From assembly GCF_003932955.1 (NCBI RefSeq), contig NZ_QOVY01000013.1, forward strand, positions 21,914-85,913: 64,000 bases of DNA. The letters run 5' to 3'. Within the stretch, counting starts at the first letter, position 1. The number at the start of each line of letters is the position of its first letter. Below the pieces are notes generated by a model, which saw only the letters and a list, made by a program, of their open reading frames with translations, ran no database searches and was not told the origin of the DNA. Below are positions 34,483 through 44,268 of this stretch, one piece after another. The position numbers and the translations under genes were made by a program. Source of the DNA: Chryseobacterium sp. SC28 (GTDB taxonomy: Bacteria; Bacteroidota; Bacteroidia; Flavobacteriales; Weeksellaceae).

Positions 34483-36324
34483 CTACTTTTTAATAAATTT
34501 AACGGAATAGTCATCAATAGTCAAGATGTAAGTATTTGGCAATAAAGATTGGACGTTAATCGAATTCTGAGTAGTAAATGGACGATGAAAAGCCTTGATT
34601 AATTTGCCGGAAAGGTCGTATATCTTCGCAGATTTGGCTTTGCTTAAATCGCCGGCAATGTTCAGAATTTCTCCCACCGGATTTGGATAGATTGCCAATT
34701 TTCGGATATTATTTACCATATCATTAGCACTTAAAATTCCCAAATTCAAACAATAATCGGACGGGTGAGCGATCCATTCAGCCATATCAAAAGTTGCGCT
34801 TGGATTGCTGATGTTGGCGTTTCTGTATAGAGATATGTTGGCGTTAGAATTATCTAAATCTTTCGTTCCTACGGCATCGACTGTTGCAGATTTATAAGAC
34901 AAATCGAGATAATTCGTACCGCTGAATGTGAGAGCAGGCGCCGCCGTCACATATCTTGCATCGGCCGTGTTGAAGCAACTGAAATCGGCGTATGGATTAA
35001 TCGCCACCAGACTTTGATTGTGATCCAACTCGCCTTCCAGCTCAAATGGTTCAGCAAAATAATAAGCAGTTCCCTTGTATTGGATATTCAATTTATAAGC
35101 ATTCAGACTGACTTTGTGACCGGTTCTATTGGCGATTTCCAAAGCTTTGTTATTGCCACTACCTTCGAGATATTTGATGATTTGTAAATCCTTCGCAAAA
35201 ATATCACTGGCTAATGTCGTGACGTTCAATACATTACTTTCAGGACTCTCCAGATAGGCAGTGTCGTAGGCTTTTACGCTGAAATTATATGTGGTGCCAG
35301 GCGTCAAATGGTCGATAGAAGCGGAATTGGTTTTGGACGTTGCCACCAAGACATTGTCTTGATAAATGCGGTAACCGATGACATCAGGTTGTGGACTGAC
35401 TTGCCAATTCAGATCAACAAAATAAGCGGAATTTCTTGCCAAAACGAGAGAAGATGGCGCCGAAGGTGCTACATTGTCGGAGGTCTGGCTCCAGATCGCG
35501 GCGATCCACTCCGGATGGTCGATGAAAGGATTTCTATTTTTTTGAAGAGTGAAAACGGCGTTATTACGATCGATTTCGCGTTGGGAAACCGGATCTTGCT
35601 GATGCCACAAAAGAAGCATCGCGATGTACCAATTTTCGTAAGCTTTCTCTTCGGTTCCGTCCAGTGGATTTACATCTTTGGTCGGATCGATGTTGGTGGT
35701 GTAATTGAAACTTCCCAATTTGCCTTCATATCTTACTGCAAAATACAGCAGCGTTCTCGCAATATCACCTTTGAACTCGTCGATTGGTTCAAAGACTCTA
35801 CCTGTATAGGTTGCATTGGGCGTTCCGTTGGAAGCTTGTTTCGATCCGTTCGTAAAATTGTAATAAACAGTAGAGCCCGCTTTGGCATAAGGGTAATTGC
35901 TTCGCAACTGATTGATCCGCGCATCTGTGGGAACCACAAAGAAGATGTCCGAATACATTGGATAAGCGCTGTAGAAAGAGCTTTGCGGCATCATATGTTC
36001 TCTGTTCCACCCCTGCCCTTCTGCGCTGGCGTTTCCGATAATATTGGCGCTGGTGTAGTTATACGCGTCCGGACCTGTCGGGATTTCAGAATAAATATCC
36101 AGAATCGTCCCATCGTTTTCATAATATTTATCAAGATCGGTTTGGTTCACCGTTGTTTTGAGATCATCATAATTATAAGTGCGAACTTTTGTCGAAATGA
36201 TCTCATGAAGCTTGGTCTTGAGTGCATAACCTGTCAAATTTTCTGTTCCCGAATAATAGTCAGCCGGCGCTTGTGCCAGCAATAAAATGGGGAAAAGAGA
36301 TACTATAAATAAGTATTTTTTCAA
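34483..36324 (-). CDS. Secreted endonuclease I with fibronectin III and type IX sorting domains
   Basis: The 613-residue exported nuclease has a signal peptide (1-18, LLAQ), an endonuclease I (EndA/Bsn type) domain at about 25-265 with the beta-beta-alpha-metal motif NREHMMPQS (His110 as general base), a fibronectin type III domain (about 280-370: APSAPSSLVLARNS..YNFSVKAYD), a lamin-tail/LTD-like sandwich (about 375-520: LQIIKYLEGSGNNKALEIANRTG) and a type IX C-terminal domain (about 535-613: LAIYPNPVGEILNI..YSVKFIKK). It probably degrades extracellular DNA for nutrition. It is monocistronic. Confidence 0.93.
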   Translation of the reverse strand: MKKYLFIVSLFPILLLAQAPADYYSGTENLTGYALKTKLHEIISTKVRTYNYDDLKTTVNQTDLDKYYENDGTILDIYSEIPTGPDAYNYTSANIIGNASAEGQGWNREHMMPQSSFYSAYPMYSDIFFVVPTDARINQLRSNYPYAKAGSTVYYNFTNGSKQASNGTPNATYTGRVFEPIDEFKGDIARTLLYFAVRYEGKLGSFNYTTNIDPTKDVNPLDGTEEKAYENWYIAMLLLWHQQDPVSQREIDRNNAVFTLQKNRNPFIDHPEWIAAIWSQTSDNVAPSAPSSLVLARNSAYFVDLNWQVSPQPDVIGYRIYQDNVLVATSKTNSASIDHLTPGTTYNFSVKAYDTAYLESPESNVLNVTTLASDIFAKDLQIIKYLEGSGNNKALEIANRTGHKVSLNAYKLNIQYKGTAYYFAEPFELEGELDHNQSLVAINPYADFSCFNTADARYVTAAPALTFSGTNYLDLSYKSATVDAVGTKDLDNSNANISLYRNANISNPSATFDMAEWIAHPSDYCLNLGILSANDMVNNIRKLAIYPNPVGEILNIAGDLSKAKSAKIYDLSGKLIKAFHRPFTTQNSINVQSLLPNTYILTIDDYSVKFIKK

Positions 36325-36452
36325 AGTAAAAATGTTTTAATAACCGAGCGTAAAAGTATTACTTTTATGGCAAGAAATTATTCATTTTTTCTTAATTGAA
36401 TATTAATAATAGTTTACATCCCTTTTAAATAAAGAAAAAAGTGCTACAAAAA

Positions 36453-38411
36453 TTATTCTCCGGCAATCATCTGATGAAGGGTGAGCTTCAGGCTGTCCAA
36501 CTGTTCTTTTTTGCTATCGAGTTTGTCGTAAGTGTCTTTGAGAAGAGGATTGTCGCGTTTCGCCGTTCCGAAGAACGAAAGATTATTTTCGAGTTGCACG
36601 ACTTCGGCTTCCAGATCGGCGATTTGATTTTTAATCTTTCTGGCTTTATCTGTCAACTGGCTTTCGGAAAGGTTTTCTTCTTTCAGATCGAATTCGTTGA
36701 TCTTGTTGAGTTTTAGTTTTTCTTTGAGTGTTTTATTGAATTCCGTATTGATAGAAAGTTTGTCTTTTGGGACTTTTCCGATGGCATTCCAAGCATTTTT
36801 TATGTTTTCGATTTTTTCTACCGTCCCATCTTCGTCGGTCAACGCTTTCAGCTCATCCAGCAATGCCTTTTTGCTTTTGTAATTGTCTTTCCAGTTGTCG
36901 CCAGAAACATTGTTTTTTTCTCTGTAATTCTTGAAAAACGTGTTGCAAGCGTCGCGAAACTCATCCCATACTTTGTTGGCCTGGCTTCTAGGAACGTGGC
37001 CGATCGTTTTCCAATCTTCTTGAAGTTTTTTGAACAGCGGCACCACGATGTCCCAATCTTCAGAATTCATATTATCCTGAGCGGTTTTTATCAGTGCTTG
37101 CTTGGCCTCGAGATTATGAATCTGAGAATCTTTCAAGGTTTTGTAAAAATCGTTTTTTCGGGCGTTAAATTCTCTCAACGCCAGTTTAAAATCTGTCCAG
37201 TTTTGATTTGAAATCTTTTTAGGAACCGGTCCCAGTTTTAAAAATTCGGTTCGCAACTCTTCCACTTTTTTGATGGCTTGCTGCCAGTAGCTGTGGGTGG
37301 GCGCTTCGGGTGCAGCAAGGGTTTGGAGTTCTTCGATGATTTTATTTTTCTTCTCCAGATTATCCTGTTGATCCGATTCCAAAACAGCAATTAATTCGGA
37401 TTTTCTCTCGTGGATTTTATTGGAAATTTCTTTAAACTCTTCCCAGGTTTTCTCCCGAAACTCCTCTGCCACGGGCTCCGCTTCCTCTTTCCATAGTTTG
37501 TGCAGATATTGCAATTCGTTCAGCGCTTTTTGGACCACTTTTTCATCAAGTAGTTCTTTTGCTCTTTGGATGATGTGCTGTCTTTTTTCCAGATTGTGGG
37601 CAAACTCCTGTTCCAAATATTCTTTGTTCATATCCAACATCTCATTGAACATTTTCAGATGGTGGAAATAGTTGTTATTCAGATTTTTGAATTCGGATTT
37701 GGCTACTTGACCAGCATTTCCCCAGGCTTCTTTGATTTCTCTAATGGCTTTGAAAAGATTGACGCCAGGTTCTGAATTGGTGTAGAGATTCTTCAATCTT
37801 TCGATGATTGCTAATCTTTCTTCCAAATTTTTCTGATAATCTGCCTCTTGAGCCTTGTGAAATTTGTCCTGCTTTTCTTTAAATATATTCACGAGTGCCG
37901 ATAATTTTGCAGTTTGCGGATGCTGAAATTCAAAATGCTCCTCAACATTGCCCTCTTCGAGGAACTCGTGTTTTTTGCTGTCCACTTCCTCCGCTATTTT
38001 CCGATTGGCGTGATCGCGCAGCGCATTGAATTTCTTCGAAAAAGAATGCGAATCTTCCCTGTTGACAATAGATTCCATCTCATCCAAAGTGTCTTTCAAA
38101 GATAGATCGGAATGGGTTTCTTCTGCGGTTTCGATTTCCTCCGACCCTGTTTCAGCATCCGATTGAGATTGGGGTTCAGATTCCGACCCGTCGTCTCCGG
38201 CAATGGTCGCAGATTCTTCTTCGGCAATATCCGTTTCGGCAAGCGCCGGATTTTCGGCGGATACGTTTGCAAAATTGGTGGCAACGGTTTCAGATTCCGG
38301 ATTTTCAACTCCTGATATTTCTTCCGGAGCTGATGTTTCGGGCTGATTTTCAGCGGGATCGACTTCCGAATTTAATTTTTCGATTTCAGGATTCTTCTTT
38401 TCAATACTCAT
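36453..38411 (-). CDS. DUF349 repeat protein
   Basis: The 652-residue cytoplasmic protein has an extremely acidic, disordered N-terminus (about 1-105, rich in Glu, Ser, Pro) followed by at least five DUF349 helical repeats of about 75 residues, recognised by the pattern W-[KR]-x-[IA]-G-x-V-[PA]-[KR] and xEFRxxxNxFF (TNSEPGVNLFKAIREIKEAWGN, LGPVPKKISNQNWTDFK, IGHVPRSQANKVWDEFRDACNTFF, IGKVPKDKLSIN). The C-terminus is a coiled coil (IKNQIADLEAEVVQLENNL). The function of DUF349 proteins is unknown; long coiled repeats suggest a structural or nucleic-acid-binding role. Confidence 0.9.
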   Translation of the reverse strand: MSIEKKNPEIEKLNSEVDPAENQPETSAPEEISGVENPESETVATNFANVSAENPALAETDIAEEESATIAGDDGSESEPQSQSDAETGSEEIETAEETHSDLSLKDTLDEMESIVNREDSHSFSKKFNALRDHANRKIAEEVDSKKHEFLEEGNVEEHFEFQHPQTAKLSALVNIFKEKQDKFHKAQEADYQKNLEERLAIIERLKNLYTNSEPGVNLFKAIREIKEAWGNAGQVAKSEFKNLNNNYFHHLKMFNEMLDMNKEYLEQEFAHNLEKRQHIIQRAKELLDEKVVQKALNELQYLHKLWKEEAEPVAEEFREKTWEEFKEISNKIHERKSELIAVLESDQQDNLEKKNKIIEELQTLAAPEAPTHSYWQQAIKKVEELRTEFLKLGPVPKKISNQNWTDFKLALREFNARKNDFYKTLKDSQIHNLEAKQALIKTAQDNMNSEDWDIVVPLFKKLQEDWKTIGHVPRSQANKVWDEFRDACNTFFKNYREKNNVSGDNWKDNYKSKKALLDELKALTDEDGTVEKIENIKNAWNAIGKVPKDKLSINTEFNKTLKEKLKLNKINEFDLKEENLSESQLTDKARKIKNQIADLEAEVVQLENNLSFFGTAKRDNPLLKDTYDKLDSKKEQLDSLKLTLHQMIAGE

Positions 38412-38560
38412 AACATAGCGAATTAATGGGCGATAACAACTTTTAATTGCACTAAATTAAATGTTTTTTATAGAAAACACCAAATAAGCTTATTAATTTT
38501 CCAAAAAATTTGAAATATTTCACAATCCCATCAATTTGAATTTCTAAAAATCATATTTAC

Positions 38561-38591
38561 TTGACAAAGGCTTCGTAATGTCGTATCTTCG
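38561..38591 (+). promoter_or_regulatory. Bacteroidota-type promoter of queA
   Basis: TTG at 38561-38563 (in TTTACTTGACAAAG) and TATCTTCG at 38584-38591, spaced by 20 bases, fit the -33/-7 pattern with one mismatch. The leader contains a small GCAGG-T6-CCTGC hairpin (38611-38626). Confidence 0.5.
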
Positions 38592-38653
38592 CAGTCCTAA
38601 AAAATTAACCGCAGGTTTTTTCCTGCTTAAACACAATAAAATCCGTAAATTTT

Positions 38654-39703
38654 ATGAAGACATCCGATTTTAATTTTGATCTGCCTGCCGAATTGCTGGC
38701 CGAACATCCATCCGAAAACCGCGACGAAGCCCGATTGATGGTCTTGGACCGAAAAACTGAAACGATAGAGCACCGGCTTTTCAAAGATGTTATCGACTAT
38801 TTCGAAGAGAAAGATCTTTTCATCTTCAACAACACCAAAGTATTCCCTGCCCGACTGTTTGGAAACAAAGAAAAAACAGGTGCCAAAATCGAAGTTTTCC
38901 TGCTTCGGGAATTAGATCCGGAAACCAGAGTGTGGGACGTGCTTGTAGATCCGGCAAGAAAAATAAGAATTGGCAACAAATTATTTTTTACCGAGGATGA
39001 ATCCTTGGTGGCAGAAGTGATCGACAATACGACATCTCGGGGAAGGACTTTGCGATTCCTGTTCGACGGTTCTTATGAAGAATTCCGTGCAAAACTGACA
39101 GAACTTGGCGAGACGCCCTTGCCGAAATACATCAAAAGACCCGTAGAGCCCGAAGATGCGGAGCGCTATCAGACGATCTATGCCAAAGTAGAAGGTGCAG
39201 TGGCAGCGCCCACCGCAGGTCTTCATTTCTCAAAACACTTGATGAAGCGCTTGGAAATTAAAGGTATCGAATTTGCGGAGATCACACTCCATATTGGATT
39301 GGGAACCTTCAATCCGATAGAAGTCGAAGACCTGTCTAAGCACAAAATGGAGTCTGAGGAAGCCATCATTGATGAAAAAAATGCCGCCATCATCAACAAA
39401 GCCGTGGAGGAAGGACGCCGCATCTGCGCGGTAGGCACCACCACGATGAGAGCATTGGAAACATCGGTCTCATCCAACAAAAAGATCTCTGCGTACCGAG
39501 GATGGACCAACAAATTCATCTATCCGCCGCACGATTTCGGCGTTGCCAATGCTATGATTACCAATTTCCACACCCCAAAGTCCACTTTATTAATGATGAT
39601 TGCTGCATTCGCAAACAAGGATTTCATTATGAGAGCTTATGAAGAAGCCATCAAGGAAAAATACAAATTCTACTCTTATGGCGATGCGATGCTGATTCTT
39701 TGA
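38654..39703 (+). CDS. queA: S-adenosylmethionine:tRNA ribosyltransferase-isomerase
   Basis: QueA transfers the ribose of SAM to preQ1 in tRNA to make epoxyqueuosine in tRNAs for His, Asp, Asn and Tyr. The 349-residue protein shows [95 protein letters not shown] and [17 protein letters not shown], all family signatures. Length is normal. It is convergent with the desaturase gene across a shared terminator. Confidence 0.97.
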   Translation: MKTSDFNFDLPAELLAEHPSENRDEARLMVLDRKTETIEHRLFKDVIDYFEEKDLFIFNNTKVFPARLFGNKEKTGAKIEVFLLRELDPETRVWDVLVDPARKIRIGNKLFFTEDESLVAEVIDNTTSRGRTLRFLFDGSYEEFRAKLTELGETPLPKYIKRPVEPEDAERYQTIYAKVEGAVAAPTAGLHFSKHLMKRLEIKGIEFAEITLHIGLGTFNPIEVEDLSKHKMESEEAIIDEKNAAIINKAVEEGRRICAVGTTTMRALETSVSSNKKISAYRGWTNKFIYPPHDFGVANAMITNFHTPKSTLLMMIAAFANKDFIMRAYEEAIKEKYKFYSYGDAMLIL

Positions 39704-39820
39704 TGATTGTAATCCTATCTACACCTTTTTTCTTTTTGGCAGTATTATCCAAGCTTTTTTTAAGCACTTTCTATTGGCTCATTTTGTAAGCATCAAGATA
39801 GTCTGCAACCCATATTAAAC

Positions 39821-39853
39821 AAAAAAATGCGCAGTTTTAAAGCGCATTTTTTT
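39821..39853. terminator. Bidirectional terminator between queA and the desaturase gene
   Basis: AAAAAAATGCGC (39821-39832) and GCGCATTTTTTT (39842-39853) form a stem with A and T tracts that serves both convergent genes. Confidence 0.8.
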
Positions 39854-39875
39854 GATTTTTGAGTATCCTTTTATT

Positions 39876-40973
39876 TTACATGGATTCCTCCATTACGGCT
39901 CTGATGCTTGTTGCATTGCTTTTCAAAAGTCTATAATGCAAATAGAGCGCTTGGAAAAGGGGGTATCGCTTGTAATGCAAATTGTGTTCTTGAGCGAAGA
40001 GCCTTATCTCCTCGGTGATTTCGGGATAATATTCGTAGCTGTAATTCGGAAAAAGGTGGTGAGCCACGTGATAGTTGAAATTTCCTAAAACATAGCGTAT
40101 AAACTGGTTGTGATTGGTAAGATCATTGGTCACTTCGAACTGATGGCGCATCCAGCTGTAGGGCAGATTGCCGTTTTCATCGATCTCGGGAAACTCATTA
40201 TGCTCTACGGCGTGCAGCGGTAAAAGCACGAACAAGGCAAAACAACTGGCTACGAGCATCTGCAACAGCCAAGCGGTGAGCGCCAACTGCCAAGACACTC
40301 CAAAAAAAAGGATGGGAACGAAAATCTGGTAAAAAAAGTAAAATAATTTGTAGGCGATCATACGGATTTTTTCTGACAACGGAATTTTGGCCTGTGTTTT
40401 TTGGATGATCCGATTTTTATCGAAGAAATCGCGGAAGTCGCGGACAAACATCCAATTGAACAAATAAAGCGGATAGGCAAGGAAGAAGAATCGATGCTGA
40501 TACTTTTGCAAACCTTTGGCTTGGCTGTGAGGGTAAACGAGGATTGGGCCGCTTTGTTCGATATCGGTGTCCCAACCATCGACGTTGGGGAAAGAATGGT
40601 GGCTCAGGATATGTCGCCTTTCCCAAATATAACTATTGGCTCCCAGAAGGTCAAAGATCTTCAGAAACCACTTGTTGTATTTTTTTGTTTTAAATATGTT
40701 GTTGTGTGCTGCTTCGTGAATCAGGTTGAGGTAGATGAGCACAATATTGATCCCCATAAAGATGTAGCACCCGATGTAAAGGCTGCGATTTTCGCTATTG
40801 AAAATAGCTACAAAATATGCCAAGAAATATAGCAAAGGTAAAAGAAATGCTTTGAACCGCACGGTTCGATCTCTGCTCTGCCCGATGGATTTTAGTCTTG
40901 TGTTGACTCGTTTTCTTAATTCATTGAAGAGGTCTGTTTCCTCGTGATTTTTGTTGTATAAAGGTTTGTTCAT
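39876..40973 (-). CDS. Membrane fatty acid desaturase
   Basis: The 365-residue integral membrane di-iron enzyme introduces a double bond into acyl chains. The three histidine boxes are present: H86EAAH90, H121ILSHH126 (RRHILSHHSFPN), and HVAHH near residue 300 (NYHVAHHLFPNYSYEYYPE). Four or so transmembrane segments lie around residues 42-60, 65-83, 175-200 and 215-250. The NVDGWDTDIEQ insert suggests a phospholipid- or acyl-CoA-acting desaturase with an ER/cytochrome-type pattern. It lies 223 bases downstream of the universal stress gene and may be transcribed separately. Confidence 0.92.
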   Translation of the reverse strand: MNKPLYNKNHEETDLFNELRKRVNTRLKSIGQSRDRTVRFKAFLLPLLYFLAYFVAIFNSENRSLYIGCYIFMGINIVLIYLNLIHEAAHNNIFKTKKYNKWFLKIFDLLGANSYIWERRHILSHHSFPNVDGWDTDIEQSGPILVYPHSQAKGLQKYQHRFFFLAYPLYLFNWMFVRDFRDFFDKNRIIQKTQAKIPLSEKIRMIAYKLFYFFYQIFVPILFFGVSWQLALTAWLLQMLVASCFALFVLLPLHAVEHNEFPEIDENGNLPYSWMRHQFEVTNDLTNHNQFIRYVLGNFNYHVAHHLFPNYSYEYYPEITEEIRLFAQEHNLHYKRYPLFQALYLHYRLLKSNATSIRAVMEESM

Positions 40974-41196
40974 AGTGCCAAAAATGCTTTTATTGTAATT
41001 AATAGATGCATCAAACTGGTTGGTTACAGAGCAATATTCCGCTGAAGTGTGTTCTCAGATATTAGTTATATTTTTGTGTACTTTCCGGTTTTCTGCACAA
41101 ATTTTATCGCCGTAAAATGAGCGCCGTAGATAGTACAGCAATTTATAAAAATGAATTCATAAAATTTTGTTTTTTAATTGTTATTGGTTTTAAGTT

Positions 41197-42054
41197 TTAT
41201 TTGTTTTTTCGGTTATAAATCAGCAAAGCTGTTTTGGAATCGTGCAGCAGTCGATTGCTGTGATTGGGTCTGAACATTCTTTGAAAATAAGATAAATTCC
41301 TGTGGATAATGCAGAGAATGTTCGTGTCATTTCTTTGTACATATTTTTCCAATCCTTTTTCAACATCGATATTGACCTCGATGTCAACGTTGAGACGATC
41401 ATTGCCCATTTCCTGCAGCCATTTGCTTATTTTGCTCTTGGCAGCTACTGCCATCTTGTCCGATTCTGCCACGTGGACGCAGTTCAAATTGAAATTATAT
41501 TTTAGCGAGTTCTGATATAATCTCTGAATGATCGGGTACTCGTTGGCGTTGAGCATCACGGCGACGGTAATGGTGTTCATCGCCACAAATACGGCTCGTT
41601 CCGGCACTGCCAAAAACGGAATGTCTATAAGATTGATCAGTTGCGCCGTATGCGAACCGAACAACTTCTTATCGATGGTATTGGCTCCCGCAGTCCCCAT
41701 TACAACTACATCTATGAATTTTTCCGCAATATAATCAGAAGTTGTATCAAGAAATATACCTTTTTCGAAATGAAACTCAACAGGAACATTTAGTTTATTA
41801 CTTTCCTTTGCTATTTTTTCCAGTTTTCCGGCTTCGATTTCGAATTGTTCCCATTCGTCGTCTTCTAAACTGTCATTAAAGACTTTGGCCAGCGGATGGA
41901 TATTGGACATTTCGTCGGGGTCTTTAGCTTCTATAATTGGTACGATGTGGAGAATGTGAAGTTCCGCATTTATTTTTTCGGCGAGCGACAATGCATAGAT
42001 GAAAGCATGCTCTGCAATATCTGAAAAATCGGTTAAAAATAATATTTTCTTCAT
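41197..42054 (-). CDS. Universal stress protein family, two tandem domains
   Basis: The 285-residue cytoplasmic protein consists of two Usp folds. The first (about 1-150) has MKKILFLTDFSDIAEHAFIYALSLA and VVMGTAGANTIDKKLFGSHTAQLI, close to the ATP-binding G-2x-G-9x-G(S/T) pattern. The second (about 155-285) is degenerate (TITVAVMLNANEYPIIQ, NILCIIHRN). It is the last gene of the efflux operon, 33 bases after the outer-membrane protein, and may help cells survive the stress that induces the pump. ATP binding of the first domain is likely but not certain. Confidence 0.88.
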   Translation of the reverse strand: MKKILFLTDFSDIAEHAFIYALSLAEKINAELHILHIVPIIEAKDPDEMSNIHPLAKVFNDSLEDDEWEQFEIEAGKLEKIAKESNKLNVPVEFHFEKGIFLDTTSDYIAEKFIDVVVMGTAGANTIDKKLFGSHTAQLINLIDIPFLAVPERAVFVAMNTITVAVMLNANEYPIIQRLYQNSLKYNFNLNCVHVAESDKMAVAAKSKISKWLQEMGNDRLNVDIEVNIDVEKGLEKYVQRNDTNILCIIHRNLSYFQRMFRPNHSNRLLHDSKTALLIYNRKNK

Positions 42055-42087
42055 TGGAGGTTATTTTGGCACATAACGGTAAAACTT

Positions 42088-42663
42088 TTATAAATGAGAC
42101 TTTCTAAGATTGAACAATCTGGTAACTCCAAGCCCAAAGACCAGCGTGTCGTACGCTTGATTTTTGACCTCGTATGAAGCGGACAATCCCAGTTCCCAGT
42201 CGTGAGGGAGCTCTACCATATACTCCAAGCCAACCAGAAACATCTCTAAATTTTTTTCCTTGCTAAACTCCTCGCCCACGCCAGCCAGCAATCCCAAAGC
42301 GTGGATCGGTTTATAAGTCGCTACAGCATTCACAGACAAGGGATATTCTCTCTCGACCAAACTATTGTCCTCTTCTCCGTTTTTTTCTTCGATGACAAAA
42401 CTTTCAAAAATCAAATCAGAATGTACGCCTATTGCAAACTTATCGGCTATCCAATAATTGACATTCACGCCAAACGCCGCCGCCGAGCTGAATTTGTTTT
42501 TTTCTGTGTCCACATTGTGCTTTATGAAGGCATGCCCCATAACGGCAGAGACACCCAATTTTCCTTTGGAGGAAACTTCTGGGTTCGCTGTTTCCTGAGC
42601 ATTGTAATGACCAACGCCAATCACCGAAAGGAGCAAGCAACTGAATATTTGTTTTATTTGCAT
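42088..42663 (-). CDS. Small outer-membrane beta-barrel-like protein
   Basis: The 191-residue exported protein has a signal peptide (1-22, HYNAQ) and eight or so predicted amphipathic strands (KLGVSAVMGHAFIKHN, AAFGVNVNYWIADKFAIGVHSDLIFESFVI, YPLSVNAVATYKPI, GLLAGVGEEF, EMFLVGLEYMVEL, WELGLSASYEV, DTLVFGLGVTRLF), a pattern of OmpA/OmpX-type or MltA-like 8-stranded barrels. It lies 16 bases after the second efflux pump gene and 33 before the universal stress gene. The precise family is not recognised. Confidence 0.7.
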   Translation of the reverse strand: MQIKQIFSCLLLSVIGVGHYNAQETANPEVSSKGKLGVSAVMGHAFIKHNVDTEKNKFSSAAAFGVNVNYWIADKFAIGVHSDLIFESFVIEEKNGEEDNSLVEREYPLSVNAVATYKPIHALGLLAGVGEEFSKEKNLEMFLVGLEYMVELPHDWELGLSASYEVKNQAYDTLVFGLGVTRLFNLRKSHL

Positions 42664-42679
42664 ATTATTTAATTTTAAA

Positions 42680-44239
42680 TTATTCTGTCTGTTTAGAAAA
42701 TCTATAACCTCGCACCGTATTACCCCTTACTATTTTTCTTAAAAATACAATCCTGCGGTTGTTCCACTGCCCGTAATGGTGCGTCATTACAAAAATCAAT
42801 ATAGGGACAATGAGCCAGCACAAATATCCCAAAACAATTTTGAAAGAAGCCAGCATCGCATTCATTTGTGTGGACTGATACATGCTCATTCCATCGCTAA
42901 AATTGCCCATATCCAGATACATCGAAATATCATTTAGACTTTGCCATTGTCCCTGATAGGCTGCCCAACTTAGAAATGCACTTGCGAAAGCAGTGGCCAC
43001 AAAAGACCGCATCATCAGCATAATACCTATTATACTGAGCATATCATCTAATTGCAAATTTAAGGTAGCGTAATACCAAATGCCTATGAACAAAATGCCT
43101 AATCCCAAACCTTTTAAGAACATTGGAAGATAAAGATATTCTATGTTCATTTGTGGTTGTATCATCAGATAAAGCATTAATGTTTGCACAAAAAAGGCTA
43201 TAAAACCTAAAACAATGTAATATTTGATAGGCCATTTTTTTTTGAAACCTTGGAAAGCGAGAATGCCTGCTATCACAATTCCTGGAATCATCCAGAGATT
43301 TAATCTTGCATTGATGAGGTTGTTGTACGCCAAAACATTGAGTGTATACTGCGTAAAAATACCGGAGGAGGCTAAATAGGCTCCCATCAACAGCAGTAGT
43401 AAAAAGGCATGCGATAAATTGACTCTTTGAACAATCAAATCAAAATTAACAAGCTTTCGTTTGAGAAATTTTTGTCTATAAATGGTGGCAACCAGCAGCA
43501 CAATGCTTGACAACAGTGAGCCGGTAATCAACGGAGAAGTAAACCAACCTTGCTGGCGCATAAAGGTAAGCCCAATGTTTAAGCACATTGCAGAAATGGT
43601 TAATAAAAGTACAGATAACCAGTCAATCTGATACAGCGGCACTTTGAACCCGAAACGTTGGTTGTGCTGAAAAATTAATGACAGCGCGGCAATCACCAGC
43701 ATCACCGACGCCATAATGAAATAAGGCGCTTGCCAACTGCTTTTGAAAATCAGATCGGCCATTAAGAAAGACGAAATCTGCCCCACTCCCAATACCAGAG
43801 GGTAAAACATAGAGTAGAGCCTCCCCCTCTCTCCCGAAGGCGATAAAATAAACATCACGGGCAACATCATTTCCATAAAGGCAAACATTTTGAAGAAGCC
43901 AATAAGAAAACTTCCGATCACGACTATCAGGATATTATCGGTGGTTCCTATCAGATAACAAAGGCCGGCAAGCACGAGGGTGCAAAACACCATGATTTCT
44001 TTGGAACGAAACCTCATTTTGACACGCATAACGATAGTACCGGCAACGCCCATCCCGATAGCGGTGGCATTGTTTGCCAAAGAAATATATTCCGAATAAG
44101 TTGCAAACGCACCTGCAATATCGGTCATATTGCTGGTGTAGACGCCATTCATCGCTATTAGCGGAAATAGGAACGTAAGAATCAGCAGCAACATAAGCGG
44201 CTTGGGAACCCACGGAGCGAAAGGGCCTTTGATGTACAT
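42680..44239 (-). CDS. MFS drug transporter (EmrB/DHA2-like), copy 2
   Basis: The 519-residue inner-membrane protein has about 14 transmembrane helices, as in the 14-TMS DHA2 drug:proton antiporters. Recognisable segments are NNATAIGMGVAGTIVMRVKMRFRSKEIMV (between helices 2 and 3, antiporter motif region) and MFILSPSGERGRLYSMFYPLVLG. It lies directly downstream of a closely similar gene; the two proteins agree at most positions over their whole length. Together with the EmrA-like and TolC-like proteins it would form a tripartite pump spanning both membranes. Confidence 0.87.
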   Translation of the reverse strand: MYIKGPFAPWVPKPLMLLLILTFLFPLIAMNGVYTSNMTDIAGAFATYSEYISLANNATAIGMGVAGTIVMRVKMRFRSKEIMVFCTLVLAGLCYLIGTTDNILIVVIGSFLIGFFKMFAFMEMMLPVMFILSPSGERGRLYSMFYPLVLGVGQISSFLMADLIFKSSWQAPYFIMASVMLVIAALSLIFQHNQRFGFKVPLYQIDWLSVLLLTISAMCLNIGLTFMRQQGWFTSPLITGSLLSSIVLLVATIYRQKFLKRKLVNFDLIVQRVNLSHAFLLLLLMGAYLASSGIFTQYTLNVLAYNNLINARLNLWMIPGIVIAGILAFQGFKKKWPIKYYIVLGFIAFFVQTLMLYLMIQPQMNIEYLYLPMFLKGLGLGILFIGIWYYATLNLQLDDMLSIIGIMLMMRSFVATAFASAFLSWAAYQGQWQSLNDISMYLDMGNFSDGMSMYQSTQMNAMLASFKIVLGYLCWLIVPILIFVMTHHYGQWNNRRIVFLRKIVRGNTVRGYRFSKQTE

Positions 44240-44268
44240 AATCTTTTAGTTTAAATAATTTTTGATTT

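Noticed and set aside
35308..36285. 325-codon plus-strand frame
   Set aside because: It is fully antisense to the endonuclease I gene, whose signal peptide, catalytic motif and sorting domain are clear.
38611..38626. preQ1 riboswitch before queA
   Set aside because: Only a small GCAGG-T6-CCTGC hairpin is seen; the C-rich loop and A-rich tail of the preQ1 class are missing.
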